From Takakia lepidozioides (lineage: Eukaryota > Streptophyta > Takakiopsida > Takakiales > Takakiaceae): a stretch of DNA of 64,000 nucleotides. Below are positions 1 through 10,370 of this stretch, piece after piece. Each line of letters opens with the position of its first letter. The first letter of the stretch is position 1. The position numbers and the translations under genes were made by a program. The DNA lies in contig CM060734.1 in assembly GCA_030704615.1 (NCBI GenBank), forward strand, positions 63,504,042-63,568,041, in the 5' to 3' direction. The notes beneath the pieces are model-generated. The model was not told the origin of the DNA, ran no database searches, and saw nothing but the letters and a program-made list of their open reading frames with translations.

Positions 1-135
1 GCTGGTTTCATGCTACTGAGACCTAGCTTCTGTCTTAGCTGGTCAGTCATGATATTCACTCCTGATCCTCCATCAATTAGTACATCTGTCAAGATGATAC
101 TTCCAATTTTCAATTGAATTACTGGCATGGAATCA
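1..135 (-). pseudogene. Retropepsin domain of the gypsy element (partial)
   Basis: The complement of these bases translates to a retropepsin core: a beta strand ending in VLIDGGSGVNIMTD, with the catalytic Asp codon at 72-74 followed by Gly-Gly-Ser-Gly. Most retropepsins have Asp-Ser/Thr-Gly; DGGSG variants are seen in plant gypsy elements. In the element this domain frees gag, reverse transcriptase and integrase from the polyprotein. Only the N-terminal half is inside the window. Confidence 0.7.
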
Positions 136-1117
136 TCAAAATCCATGACAGTTTCTTTGCCCTTCTGGCTTCACATTATAACTTGTCACTTTGTTGTTCA
201 GGTCTGTACTTCCTGTTACTTGAGCAATCTGATTGATTGCCTGATGCAGCATGTGCCTACAGTGGGGTGCTACAGCCAGCAGTTGCCCAATTGTTATCTT
301 TGCTTTTGACTGGCATATTATTTCAGCCAATGCCCCTAAAGTCAGCATTTAGCACCTGTGAAGCATCATGCTTCATTGTTTCCTCATCTTCATCTTCTTC
401 TTCAGAGTCTGATGACTCTGCTATAGGGATCTTTGTATCTTTCTACATTTCTCTTATAGTTTCTGCTACTTCCTTGTGTAGTTCATTCTCTTCCCTCCAG
501 GCCTCATCATCTTCAGGCATATCATGGTCATCATCATTGTCTTCTTCTTCCTCATCCACTGGGGGCAATTACTTAGACTTACTTCTGGTAACTATTCTGG
601 TACTTATTTCTAGTACGAAACATGGCGTTACCATGTGAGCTGCCTGGGCCTTCATTTACAGGATTTCTCATCTCATTCTAATGTCGCATCCACAATGGAC
701 ATGTTGCTTTGCGATGTCCTGGTTGGTTACAATAGTAACACAGTTCTTCACCAGTGGGTCCTCGCCCTTGGTCCATTCTGGGATTATTTCTATAATCGTG
801 ATTCCCTTGTTGGTAATTCCCCCTTGGATTACCCTGATAGTTGCCTCTGGGATTGCCTTGGTAATTCCCTCTTGGATTACCCCTTCCTGCCATGTCTGCA
901 TTGTTATATCCACTAGGTCTTCCATAGTTACCATGGTCATTGTTCCTTCTTGGCTGGGGCCGCACCTGATGCACTCCCACCTACCTATTCTTCCTTGTTG
1001 CTGTCTTTCTGTTGTAGTAACAAATAGCACAGTGTTTCTCCTTCTTTTGCATTCAGCTGTGGTATGGCCTTGAATCCTCTCGACGGCTCTCTCTGCCTCT
1101 TTATAACATAGCTTCAT
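136..1117 (-). pseudogene. Gag region with CCHC zinc knuckle
   Basis: The minus-strand frame ending at 678 carries a Gly/Asn-rich low-complexity stretch and then a zinc knuckle at 699-740 with spacing C-x2-C-x4-H-x4-C (CYYCNQPGHRKATC). This type of knuckle binds RNA in retroelement nucleocapsids. Downstream on the minus strand (about 640-380) an acidic Glu/Asp-rich linker is encoded, followed by a segment (348-136) that leads into the protease. Frames are interrupted by stops, so no intact gag protein is encoded. Confidence 0.65.
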
Positions 1118-1257
1118 CTCCTCCCACCTTGCTCTATAGTAGCCTCATCTTTAGTTTGAAGCCATGAATCATGAAGACAAATTATCTTCAATAGGTGCAT
1201 GACATATGTGCAAATCATTTTTCCTAAACTTGCCTACATGACCTTCACAATAATAAA

Positions 1258-1358
1258 ATTTGTAAGCCTTCACGGCCCCATCGGTGGTCATTTTTTTCAC
1301 CATCTGCAATCTATTTTTGAGGGCCTCCATCCCCTCTTAATTTTTTTTTTAAAAAAAA
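1258..1358 (+). repeat. 3' part of a SINE-like repeat (5'-truncated)
   Basis: The segment starting TTTGTAAGCCTTCACGGCCCC and ending in a T-rich/A-rich tail matches, with scattered differences, two blocks at 3000-3095 and 3117-3200. A diverged relative with a tRNA-like head is at 23.3 kb. The shared end without the head is what a 5'-truncated short retroelement looks like. Family assignment is by internal comparison only. Confidence 0.5.
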
Positions 1359-1359
1359 A

Positions 1360-2825
1360 ATCTAAAGAGCAAGTGTTGCCAGAAAACCTCTTTCCGAAGC
1401 CTCCATGACCATGTGTGCAGTACTTTCGACAAGAAATCCTGAACAAAGAAAGAGAGGGATACACATGGTTTGATTTTGTACACTGTCAGGCTGCTACAGC
1501 CCGTCTTGTGGCTGGAGGTGGCTCTTGTTGACATGACATCTATGTAAGGGACGAAGAGGTGGACGAGAGCCACAGTTTAGTGTTTTGTTCAATCGATTGT
1601 CTGCAACCGACCTTATTAATGTAGAGCAGGAATAGGGTGCCATAGTGCCACATGACGTTATCACTATCATTTGTTTTAAAGCTGTCTGGACTGTCCAATT
1701 TTTTTAAAAATAAATAAGAAAAATAAGAAAAACATTATCTGTGCCATGTCATCATCGCCACATTTTGGAGGCCACATCATCAACGTACACTCTTGAAACT
1801 GCCGAGATTGCCCGAAAAGAAACTATAATATTTCTCTTCTATCTACATTAAAAAAAAGAAACATGGGACAAAGGCCATGGAGAAATTTATTAAATGGAAT
1901 ACGTAAATATTACACCACTTCCAAATATAACTTTGATTTCGTGATAAGCACGTTTCAATTTACTAATACTTTACGATAGTACAAATTTATATTGAGAAAA
2001 ATGAAATGAATATCAACATGATCAATAATACATTCAAAATAATTATTAATGCAAAAAGACAAACAATGCATAAAATGGAGAATCTTAGGAACAATGTATG
2101 AAATTAATGCATGCGGATGATCTCTACCAAGACGGTAGGCTGGTCTCCGGCAAATTGAATCTTCCCCACCGTCTCTTCAGAGTGCATCGAACTCAAGGAG
2201 TATAACTTCAATTTGGGTGATAGTGAGTTACAAAGATGGAGTGTAAACTCCAGTCACAGTTACACGGTGGGGGGTGTAACTCCACTTGGGGTTAAGGTTA
2301 CATAGCAACAAGTGTAACTTGTGTAAGTTAAACTCATATTTGGTCTCAAAATTTGACTAAGTCCAAATTTGGCTAACTTGTTTAAAATGGACTAAGAGGA
2401 GTTATACAATTAGGAGGGGGGGGGGGGGGGGGGGGGGCATGAATCATAAAAGCCAAGGATGACATTACCACCCATTAAAAATCAAACCTTCCACCTCATC
2501 GATTCTATTACCATCAGTTTATCAATAGGCTATTTCATCATTGTCTAACAATCTCTTGCATTCTAAAGTAATTAATAATAGTGAATCCGTAGTAGATCAA
2601 AGTGGGGAAGATTTGACAAGGATATGCCAAAAGAGCTCCGCGGCCCAAATCTGTCAAAAGTACCATAAGATCATATGATTACATTATATTTTTACATTGT
2701 TCCTAATGTTTTCTTGCATAAAATATATGTCGAATAAAAAAGAACATTGTTCTCAAAAGTCGTTACTAGTAGTGCAAAGTAGGGCACCGCACCCCTAGTC
2801 ATGTTGCAAGGATAGTGGATAACCA
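1360..2825. other. AT-rich intergenic DNA with a poly(G) run
   Basis: No gene recognised. Around 2200-2340 the motif GTGTAACT and its complement recur, giving weak inverted structure. A run of 22 consecutive G lies at 2416-2437. Confidence 0.5.
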
Positions 2826-3200
2826 AGTTTTCGTCTGGTGGTATGGGCACACACCACCTTGGAAAGTGGTTGTGGGTTCATTCCACAGAATGGTACAGTT
2901 ACATATAAGTGTCTACCTTTCACCTAAAGGCACTAGCCCTTCCAGGTCAACAGATGCTATAATTCACGCTTCTTCTAGACGCATCATACTTTAAGGACAA
3001 TGGACTTGGTTACTAGGTGGTTATCTTTGTAAGCCTCATAGCCCAAAGTGGTTTTTTTCACTTCTTTTAAACGCATTTTCTCTTTCCACAAAAAACTCGG
3101 GGATAAGTAAGTCCCCCCTTTGTAAGCCTCCACGGCCCCAACAGTGGTTATTTTTCCCACCCCCTGCAATGCAATCTTGGTGTCCATCCCCATTCCTAAA
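2826..3200 (+). mobile_element. tRNA-derived SINE with duplicated 3' block
   Basis: The 5' part reads like a Pol III tRNA-type promoter: a TGGTGGTATGGG segment resembling an A box and, about 35 bases on, GTGGGTTCATTCC resembling a B box. A tRNA-unrelated body follows, then two successive copies of the 3' block TTTGTAAGCCTC...GGCCC...GTGGTTATTTTT (about 3027 and 3119). Similar 3' blocks occur at 1258 and, more diverged, near 23.4 kb. The head resembles plant Au-type SINEs in layout, but I have not compared it with a consensus. Confidence 0.5.
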
Positions 3201-3249
3201 ATAAAACTAAAACCAATTTATTTTTTTCCATGAATTTATTAATATATCC

Positions 3250-3560
3250 AATCATTGTTCCAGGAAAGCCCACTTTGCTATTTTTCCATCGACCAAAAGT
3301 ACTTGAAATTCCATATCTCCAACCATGGTCCAAAATTATGAGACCGAGTCGGTCCACCCCTCCTCATCGAGGGCTTTCCAAGTTCCAACGGTATGAAGGA
3401 CCAAGGCTGGGCCCCGCAATTTGGGAGATCTCAACGCTACAAAATAAAACTTTTAAAGAAAACAAAACAAAACAAAGAAAACAAACAAACAAACTACCTT
3501 GTTTCATCCTGCGGGCCACACTAGGGTAGCATGTGCCGTTGGCCCAAGTGTCCAGTGTCA
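3250..3560 (+). repeat. Dispersed copy of the 489-bp array repeat
   Basis: This segment matches the body of the tandem unit found at 15.7-21 kb: the blocks GCCCACTTTGCTATTTTTC, ATGAGACCGAGTCGGTCCAC, GAGGGCTTTCCAA, GGGAGATCTCAACG, then an A/C-rich AAAAC run and GTTGGCCCAAGTGTCCAGTG. It begins near the A-box-like segment of the unit (complement of CATTGTTCCAGG). A copy more than 12 kb from the array shows that the unit is dispersed as well as tandem. Confidence 0.7.
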
Positions 3561-3892
3561 TCTAAGAAGAGTGACACACGGGCGGCAATCGAGATGAATG
3601 GGAGACGACCATTGGCTGAGGGGAAACCGCACACTAACACACGGGAGGAAGCACGTTCTACCGGAAGCTGATGTGTCTACTGCTGATGTGTCTACTGACG
3701 TGGACGGTTTTGGAAACCGCAAGACTTCCAGGCACTTCCGGCTGGAAGAGTCGCGCGTCTCTGAAAGATTTTGGCTTGACGTGAAATGCAGGGCCCACCA
3801 TCGTCTTCCTTCTTCCCGAACTTCTTCACGCAGCTCTTTACTACGGGTCACTACGGAAATGTGTGCGTTTTTACGATAGGGTTTAGGACCTC
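3561..3892. other. Intergenic; possible 5' flank of Harbinger element
   Basis: GC-richer sequence with no recognised protein. It precedes the first coding piece of the Harbinger-like element and may be its untranslated leader or terminal region. I could not identify a terminal inverted repeat. Confidence 0.3.
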
Positions 3893-4715
3893 ATGGAACC
3901 CACAGAGCAGGTACCTGTCATAGACTTGGAAGAAGGGAATGGCCATGCAACGTGCGATTTCAAATATGTACACACTAGGTTCATTTTCACAATTGTTGGG
4001 TGAATACCCTCACCCAAATCCTCCACAAAGTTCTATTCAAACATGGGACCCAGTTGGGCACAAACACCACCTCCTGTTTCTTCAATTACGTCTGGTACTG
4101 CAAAGAGAACGGCGCGTAGCGTCAAAAAGGAGGCCGATGGGTCTGTTGCTCCAGCACCTAAGAAAAAAAGTGTGTAATTTTATTTATTTTTGATCTCCCG
4201 GAGAACGAGTTGGAAGAAATACGGGGCAGACCTTGGAAGGGTGATCCACCTCATCACTTTGCGAGGAGAAATGCAAGATGTGTTTTCATCATCACCTAAA
4301 CAAGGTATGTATTCTCTTCAGTGTCACTGGCAAAACCTATGCATACAAATTTATCTACAGTTTTTCATATTTCCACACGACAGTCTGGTATAGCTCGTAA
4401 CAAACTGAATTCCTAACACTGAGGCATTAGCAGACATTAGTCGCTCATCCCTATAACCATTCTGCAAAACCTATTTGTCATTCATGAATGATTTGTCATG
4501 ATTCCCCATGGTTTATTTGGTGTGCAGGTGTGGATAATTGGCCACGTCTGCACACGAAGTTGGTTGCAGTGTTTCTCGAGTTTGCAAAGGACAGTGAAGC
4601 ATGTCGAAAAAAGTGGCAGGCTATTTACAAAGACTACAAGGAGGATTAGGCTCTCAATGGAATTTATGGAAATGACTCTCATTTTCCTACCGCTTTCACG
4701 GACCTCGTTCAAACA
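3893..4715 (+). pseudogene. PIF/Harbinger accessory Myb/SANT-like protein (ORF1), broken
   Basis: PIF/Harbinger elements encode, besides the transposase, a Myb/SANT-like DNA-binding protein that helps the transposase reach the element ends. Here the clearest coding stretch is at about 4529-4640. It starts DNWPRLHTKLVAVFLEF and continues with CRKKWQAIYKDYK, a trihelix with the spaced aromatic residues of this family, and then runs on after a stop to about 4715. Upstream, Ser/Pro/Lys-rich coding pieces follow an ATG at 3893 but in changing frames, so at least two frameshifts and a stop are present. The neighbouring transposase halves support the identification. A Lys/Glu-rich minus-strand ORF at 4482-4841 overlaps the end and may be a shadow. 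Confidence 0.6.
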
Positions 4716-5094
4716 CTCAAGTAGGAGCTGGTCCTCTTTTTTCTTCTTCTCAGAACTTCTCTCAGACAATTTATCATAATTGACTTTGTTACTATCTTCC
4801 ATCTTCACTGTTACCTCACCAAATACCACAATGGCATTCAAACCCTCTGGCTCATGAGCACATCCGTGTACATGAGTAACGACATTGGCTCAATCATGCA
4901 TATACTGATCTACCCAATCGAACCATTTGCACTACCGAGGATGCGAAACTATAATTATTTAGAGATATGCACGGTACTATGGCTAAACTAGCAGAAAACC
5001 TGTGATAGCAAATGGCTCAAACAATTTCACTCATGTTGTTCTATCAATTTCCTCTTCTTGGCATTGAACAATGATTTTGCAATACTATTCCTCC

Positions 5095-5607
5095 TCTCAC
5101 TTGAAATCTGTCGTTCGCGGATCTCTCAATCGCTCCACATAATCTGCCACATTTCTATGAACTCCTTGAAGATCATCCAAAATGGTCGAAGCTATTGCAT
5201 CCCTCTCCTTTGTGGTTTGTCGTAGTAGGGTTCGATTTTGTAGGGAGTCACGCACTTCCTCTTCAACCTCCGTAATCCATTGTTATTCAAAAGAGTCTTC
5301 ATGTAATGTACATATGTTGTGCAGAATTATGCATGCTGTTACAAAGTCATGGACATGCTGGAGTGAGATATCCATTCTTTTCATTGATAAATGGCCACCA
5401 CGCTTTCAATAAACCAAAGCTTCTTTCCACACACATACGGGTTGAGCTTTGTACATAGTTCCAAAAGGATTCCTCTTGGGTAAGCCCATCATTATGTCCT
5501 TTGCAGGATGAAAACATCCAAGGACGAGCTGGATAAGCTGCATCCCCTACCAATGCATAAGGCGTGTGGTGTGGCTTGACATTAGCAATCTCTTTCAATC
5601 TTTCAGC
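5095..5607 (-). pseudogene. PIF/Harbinger DDE transposase, C-terminal half (inverted)
   Basis: Read on the minus strand from about 5607, this encodes the C-terminal half of a DDE_Tnp_4 transposase. It has YALVGDAAYPARPW, then RMCVERSFGLLKAWW holding the third catalytic acid (Glu), then after a frameshift near 5345 a VTACIILHNICTLHEDSF block typical of the family's C terminus, and a charged tail ending near 5095. A stop follows the LHEDSFE block. The first two catalytic Asp are missing from this piece. They are encoded by the adjacent plus-strand piece at 5608-6412, pointing the opposite way. The cut-and-paste activity of the family cannot come from this copy. Confidence 0.8.
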
Positions 5608-6412
5608 ATGGAAAAGCAAAAAAAAAAACTCTTATCCACACTAGCTTTGCAGATGTCTTTGTTTATGCTCCTGGAGGCTTTATCAACCTCTCATATTTTC
5701 ATCCTCTACCATCACAACCTTGTGATAATTTCTCTGCTTGTTCTTCTCTGCAAAGTGCGTCAGTCAAAATCTAGGCCTAAATCTTTTTGGGCTCGAGAGC
5801 GTATACAAAGATACTTACATTCAACTTTGTTGGGGTCTTACAATTAGAGAGAATTTAAGGCCTGGATGATAATGTCAAGGGGAACATTTGATTTTATTTG
5901 TTCGGAAGTTGTTCTTTATTTGAAGCATCTAGATACTAACATGCAAGCTTCTGTTCCACTTGAAACTAGAGTAGCACTTGCCATTTCACGCTTAGCTACT
6001 GGAAATGGAATGCAAATGATCGCTGATCTATATGGTGTGGGAGTATCAACTTCTCAGAAGATATGTGTAGATTTTGTGCATGCTATGAAACAATCTTTAA
6101 GAAAAAAATTATGTGAAGTGGGCCTTCCACTTCGGCTATGGAGAAAATAACTAATGATTTTGAGAGATTATATGGTATACCTTTTGTAGTAGGCGCCATC
6201 GATGGATCACATATACCAATTATTGCTCCTCGATTGCACGCAGCTGATTATTACAATAGAAAAGGATTTCATGCTAACGTGTTGCTACAGGTTGTTACTA
6301 ACAAATGTGTGTTTTGGGATTACGATATTGGTTGGGCAGGTAGCATGCACGATGCAAATCTCTGGTCCCGTTCGGCCATAGGGCAATTTTGTGAAGCATT
6401 GATGAATACTAG
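5608..6412 (+). pseudogene. PIF/Harbinger DDE transposase, N-terminal half
   Basis: An ATG at 5608 opens a Lys-rich then hydrophobic N terminus (MEKQKKKLLSTLALQ), followed by FWARERIQRYLHSTLLGSYN, a stop, and then the helical part with TFDFICSEVV and RLATGNGMQMIADLYGVGVS. After another frameshift near 6138 the catalytic core follows: GAIDGSHIPI holds the first Asp and DIGWAGSMHDANLW the second. Similarity stops around 6410, just before the point where the family has its GD-x-YP and Glu motifs. Those are on the opposite strand immediately to the left (5095-5607). The two halves are complementary in content, so this looks like one transposase gene with an internal inversion. Confidence 0.8.
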
Positions 6413-6825
6413 CTTCTGCGAAAGTTTCTGCAAGCACTATTTACAGATCGAGTCATCGTTCAGTAGTCGAAATATGCTTGGGCCCTACGGGATGAAGCGG
6501 TGAAGCAAAGCTCGAAGAAGGCGATTCCTCTTCTCAGCCTGACATAGTTTTCCGCCATCGGTTGTTGCAACCGAGATCTACATCGTTGATGGTTTCCACG
6601 AAATCAGGAAAATCTACGAACGATCACCAACGGAAATGACTCTCAACTTCCGCTTGTGTTTGATGCAACATCTTCCCTTGCATATGTGGCACTCTTCGTG
6701 AGAAAAGTGGGTGGAAGAAGGGGTGTCAGACATTCTCTTCCACTGCCGCTCGTAAGAAAAGGGCCCAAGTCCAAGTAGAATCCCCTATGTATCCAAAGAC
6801 CCTGCAGTTTGGGAGATCTCAACAC
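6413..6825. other. Intergenic, no gene recognised
   Basis: Right flank of the Harbinger piece. From about 6770 there are short matches to the 489-bp repeat (AATCCCCTATGTATCC, GTTTGGGAGATCTCAAC), so the repeat copy that follows may begin here with its blocks shuffled. Confidence 0.4.
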
Positions 6826-7042
6826 CATTGTTCTAGGAAAACCCACTTGCTATTATGTTTTACGAATTTCCCATGACCGAAAGTACATGAAATTTCATAT
6901 CTCATATACCGCAGGTACATGAGACCAAACCATTGCACCCCTCCTTATTGAGGGCTTTCCAATGGTACCAAGCATCAGGGTGTAGGGCTCGCGGTTCATG
7001 ACATCTCAAGGCTACAAAACAAAACAAAACAAAACAAAACAA
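6826..7042 (+). repeat. Dispersed copy of the 489-bp array repeat
   Basis: Diverged copy of the array unit: CATTGTTCTAGGAAAACCCAC at the start, GAGGGCTTTCCAATGG in the middle and an AAAAC-repeat tail at about 7014-7042. The tail directly abuts coding sequence of a gypsy integrase, so the copy probably inserted into or next to that element. Confidence 0.65.
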
Positions 7043-7520
7043 GGAGTATGCAGATCAACATCGACAACTTCAACCCCAGTTCAAGGTCGGAGATCGTGTG
7101 TGGCTTCTTCGACAAGACATACAAATCTCGCGACCATCAAGGAAGTTGGATTATTAACGCCTATGATCATTCAAAATTATTCGACAAATAAATCCGGTCA
7201 GTTTTTGACTTAAACTCCCACGAAGTATGCGCATCCATCCAGTCTTTCATGTTTTATTATTGGAGTTGTATCATCCATCGAATATTCTAGGGAGAGTTTC
7301 CGTACCACCTCCACCAATCGAAGTCAATCAGAAAATCGAGTATGAAGTCGACGAAGTCCTAGACTCTCGCATCAAGTATAAACGTCTTGAGTATTTCGTA
7401 CATTAGAAAGGCTACGACATCAGTGAACAAACGTGAGAACCTTTATCCAACCTCGCTAATGCATCTGACAAAGTCCAAGAGTTTCATCAACGATATCCAG
7501 CTAAGCCCCGAACTACATAT
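7043..7520 (+). pseudogene. Gypsy (chromovirus) integrase C terminus and chromodomain
   Basis: The first part encodes an integrase C-terminal segment (EYADQHRQLQPQFKVGDRVW), the region before the GPY/F module. About 200 bases later, from about 7330, a chromodomain follows: YEVDEVLDSRIKYKRLEYFV, a stop in place of the conserved Trp, KGYDISEQT, a stop again, then EPLSNLANA. Chromodomains at the integrase end define chromoviruses and direct insertion toward modified chromatin. The two internal stops and the loss of sequence between the parts show that this is a relic. The minus-strand gypsy element at 11.1-15 kb lacks exactly this end, so the two could derive from the same family; that is an inference. 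Confidence 0.75.
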
Positions 7521-8339
7521 CAATAAGACGTCACAACGATGATGTTAGTCAAGTTAGCTTCAAGGTGAAGACTCCACATTCAGTATACCTGATACACGTT
7601 AAAGAGGGAGAAACACCACACATTAGTATATATAGCTACACTTCAAGTACTCTTGCATCTTGTATTGGCAGCATGGAGTCACATGAACCAGATACATTGG
7701 AGTTGTCGCTTGTCCAACTACCATATCAGCCGTTCCGACTCTCACGACCTTCAACATCACGCCGACGCTTTCGAGACGATGGGCCACCAATGCGACGCGT
7801 ACTTCCTCGTCTGGACCCTTGTCAACCATTAATGTTCCTCATTAACGATTGCATACTTAATTTAGGGTTCGTGTTAGACAGAGCTAGGTTAGGTCCCTAA
7901 GGCGCAGCCTAGTCCCAAGGGTCCTTTATTGTGGATTTATAAATTTTCTATGTTATAAGTGTTTGCGTTTGTAATTTGTAACCAACAGTTAGTATTAACT
8001 CATTGACGTATTTACGAAAACAATAGTCCAGAAATAAGTAATGTAAATGTATAATTACCCTCGGTATAAAGAGTTATGGTTATTTTAAAGAAGAGATATT
8101 CTAGTGTAAATATTAGTTATTCAGTAAACAACAAAAATTAATTTCAATTAACCAAAAAAAAAATTGAATAATTTTATGTATATGTTTTAAAAATAGAGAT
8201 ATTGATTTATTTAATTTTTACCAGTACCCATTAATTTAGGTGAGTCAAGAATATATAATCAATTAGATCATTGTAAGGAAAAGATCAGCCCAACAAACAA
8301 TATTAATATAACCAAAATAAAAAATGAAAATGAAAACCA
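7521..8339. other. Intergenic, with an unrecognised short ORF
   Basis: An open frame at 7565-7900 (plus, 111 codons) has no feature I recognise. It may belong to the 3' end of the gypsy element. The rest, from about 7900, is AT-rich without visible coding or repeat structure. Confidence 0.35.
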
Positions 8340-8425
8340 ATTACAGGGAAGCAATGTGGCTATTGGGACTTGAAACCCCAACCTCGAATGTGCGAGTGAA
8401 ATTGCTAACCGATAAGTCCCTCAAG
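8340..8425 (-). repeat. tRNA-like SINE head
   Basis: On the minus strand the sequence reads CTTATCGGTTAGCAATTT, an A-box-like segment, and about 25 bases later GGGGTTTCAAGTCCC, a B-box-like segment with one extra T. It does not fold as a full tRNA with a recognisable acceptor stem, so a SINE head is the better explanation. Its end is unclear. Confidence 0.35.
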
Positions 8426-9129
8426 TTATATTCAAAACCAACCTGCCTATCTATGTACTTATAGGGCTATTACAAGGATTCTAAACAGATAAGCAAAACT
8501 AAATAAGTTGCAGCCGTCAAGAGTTTGTAAAGCCCCATACTTGCTTACGCCTGGAAATAACCCGTTTCATCCAAAACGGCGATACACATCCATAGTATAA
8601 ATTTTTGGCGTATAAAGCCGTTAATCCGTTATAATGATGTCAAGGTTAGGGTTAGTTTAGGCCGGTGGCTTGATCCTGGCCCTTCATCAGATCTAGGGCT
8701 TAAAAGCGGCACTGTGGGCCTTGGCCTATGATGTCTCGCCACGCGGCAGACTACCATGGTTAGGGCTTTGGTATAAAGACGGCGTCCTGACCTTGTGTCA
8801 GGGTGGTGTATTCAGGTGTTAGTGTATATGTGATTTGGGTGTACAAACTTTGGATGAGAGCTCTTGTGTGTGTCAGATCCGCTCGCTTGATCCTCCTCTC
8901 GCGCATTGCCTGCTTTTTCGTTTGTCCCCCTTGTTGTGCACACACGTTTCTTGAGAGGAAGGGAGTATATGCTTCAGGCTCGTTTTGTGGTGGAGAGAAG
9001 CCAGGTAGCGTTTAGGTGTTTTAGCATCCACTGCCCGCCCTGACACCATTTGCTGGGTTGTTGAGGGATCTGCGCGATAATCTTTGCTTTTGCTCTCTAA
9101 TCAGTCTTGTCTGATGGCGGCCAGCCACC
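8426..9129. other. Intergenic, no gene recognised
   Basis: The sequence becomes GC-richer after 8640. GGTATAAAGACG at about 8770 looks like a TATA element 0.4 kb upstream of the ORF cluster that begins at 9130-9199. No further support. Confidence 0.3.
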
Positions 9130-10370
9130 TTGCGATGTTTTCTCCTGCTGTTTTGTATTTGCCTTCTCACCTTGCTCGTTGTGCTGTGCTGTAGGACGAT
9201 GGCTTCGGTGCGTAGTTCTAGCTGTGTAGCACGCAGAGAGGGAGAAAGTATGTCGGTGCAAGTTGATTTGGTTCTTGAAATAGTGACTGACCCTGTTTTA
9301 GCAACTGATCTTGCTGTCACTAACCCCTCTCAACGTGCGCTGCTTGGCATTGTTGCCTCGCCAGTGTCACCCCTGCCTGAACCCAATACTGTTGGTCTTG
9401 GTCTTGTCGTGCAGTGAATTCAAATAACCCTAGACATGATGTTGATGTGAATGAGGATGTGAGGTCACCCAGCTGTTTAGATAGCTGCGATCCTGAGTAC
9501 TATAATTTTGACAATTTCTATGATCCAGGTCCTGATTACGAATGTCCGAGAGAACAAGAGAGAGAGTTTGAGAGAGATATTGAACGCTCTCAGGAGTATG
9601 ATGAATCTCTAGGGGAATTGCTTCCGGTGGATGTGCAGTGGTTTGAAAAGTTTGAAGCATCTGTGCGCGAGGACGCTCGACGTCTAAACAGTCATCACGA
9701 AGCGATTTTTGTGCGCCCTGGGTCTAGTTCTGGCTCTGGGAGAGAGAGTGCGTTGTGCCAGACCTGAGCGGTCGTGGCTGTCAGAAACTCCCTGTGCTTG
9801 AGACCGGAGGTGTTCAAGGCTCGTCTTTTTCATCATCGGCAGGTGGCCTGGGAAGCGCTCGGGCTCCACCTACCATTGTTAGTCCGCCGAGAGTCAGGCC
9901 TGTGGCAGACGACCGAACGGAAAGCACGCTCGTGGCTCTCATTGCTGCTTGAAGGCTGTGGAGCCTTGTTGTTGCGGGCTCTTTGATTTCACGCCCGGGT
10001 TTGTCGTCACAAGCCCACGACGGTGGACTTGGTGGATGGTCTCGCGGGAGGTAGTTTGCATGTCCAGTCTTCCGACATCGTGATTTTGCCAGGTATCTGC
10101 TTTGAAGAACAGCGTGTCCTTTGCCCTCACGTTGCAGATCACCTAGATAGTTTTCCCAACTCCTCAGTGTTGTCCCGGACGTGGGAGGACAACGGCACGA
10201 CGCTGGTGGGCTTATGGATTAAGGACGAGAGGGTGTGGGAGTGCCTGGCATTGGCAGTGTATAGTTCTGATTCTCACGACCTGCTCAAGCTTCTTTCTTG
10301 CTCTGTTTGGACTCTCGAAGCTTCATGGGTGCCGAGCCCAAGGCCGCAACTGCTCATCCCGGTGGCTTAG
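9130..10370 (+). pseudogene. Unrecognised broken ORF cluster, possibly one decayed element gene
   Basis: Three open stretches follow each other on the plus strand: 9130-9417 (first ATG of the likely frame at 9199), 9414-9767 and 10023-10370. The first two overlap by four bases with a +1 shift, which is what a single ancestral reading frame with a frameshift would give. The middle piece is very acidic (repeated Asp/Glu, EREFERD, PDYECPRE). The last has a plausible globular composition (GLWIKDERVWECLALAVYSS). I do not recognise a domain. It could be an ORF1/gag-type protein of a retroelement or a decayed host gene. Confidence 0.3.

Larger units (their letters stand above)
1..1130 (-). mobile_element. 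Ty3/gypsy retrotransposon fragment, gag to protease, cut by the window edge
   Basis: Read on the minus strand, this stretch runs from a gag-like region (about 1117 down to 350) into an aspartic protease at the left edge. The gag part has a Gly/Asn-rich run, a CCHC zinc knuckle and then a Ser/Glu/Asp-rich acidic linker; the order gag, knuckle, protease is that of LTR retrotransposon polyproteins. Reverse transcriptase and integrase would lie to the left, outside the window. The reading frame changes several times between 350 and 1117, so the copy is decayed. No LTR was identified. The gypsy rather than copia assignment rests on the protease and linker style and is an inference. Confidence 0.7.

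Noticed and set aside
4482-4841. Minus-strand 119-codon ORF rich in Lys and Glu
   Set aside because: It overlaps the plus-strand Myb/SANT-like coding sequence, which has clearer family features. It could still be a relic of the element, but I cannot support it.
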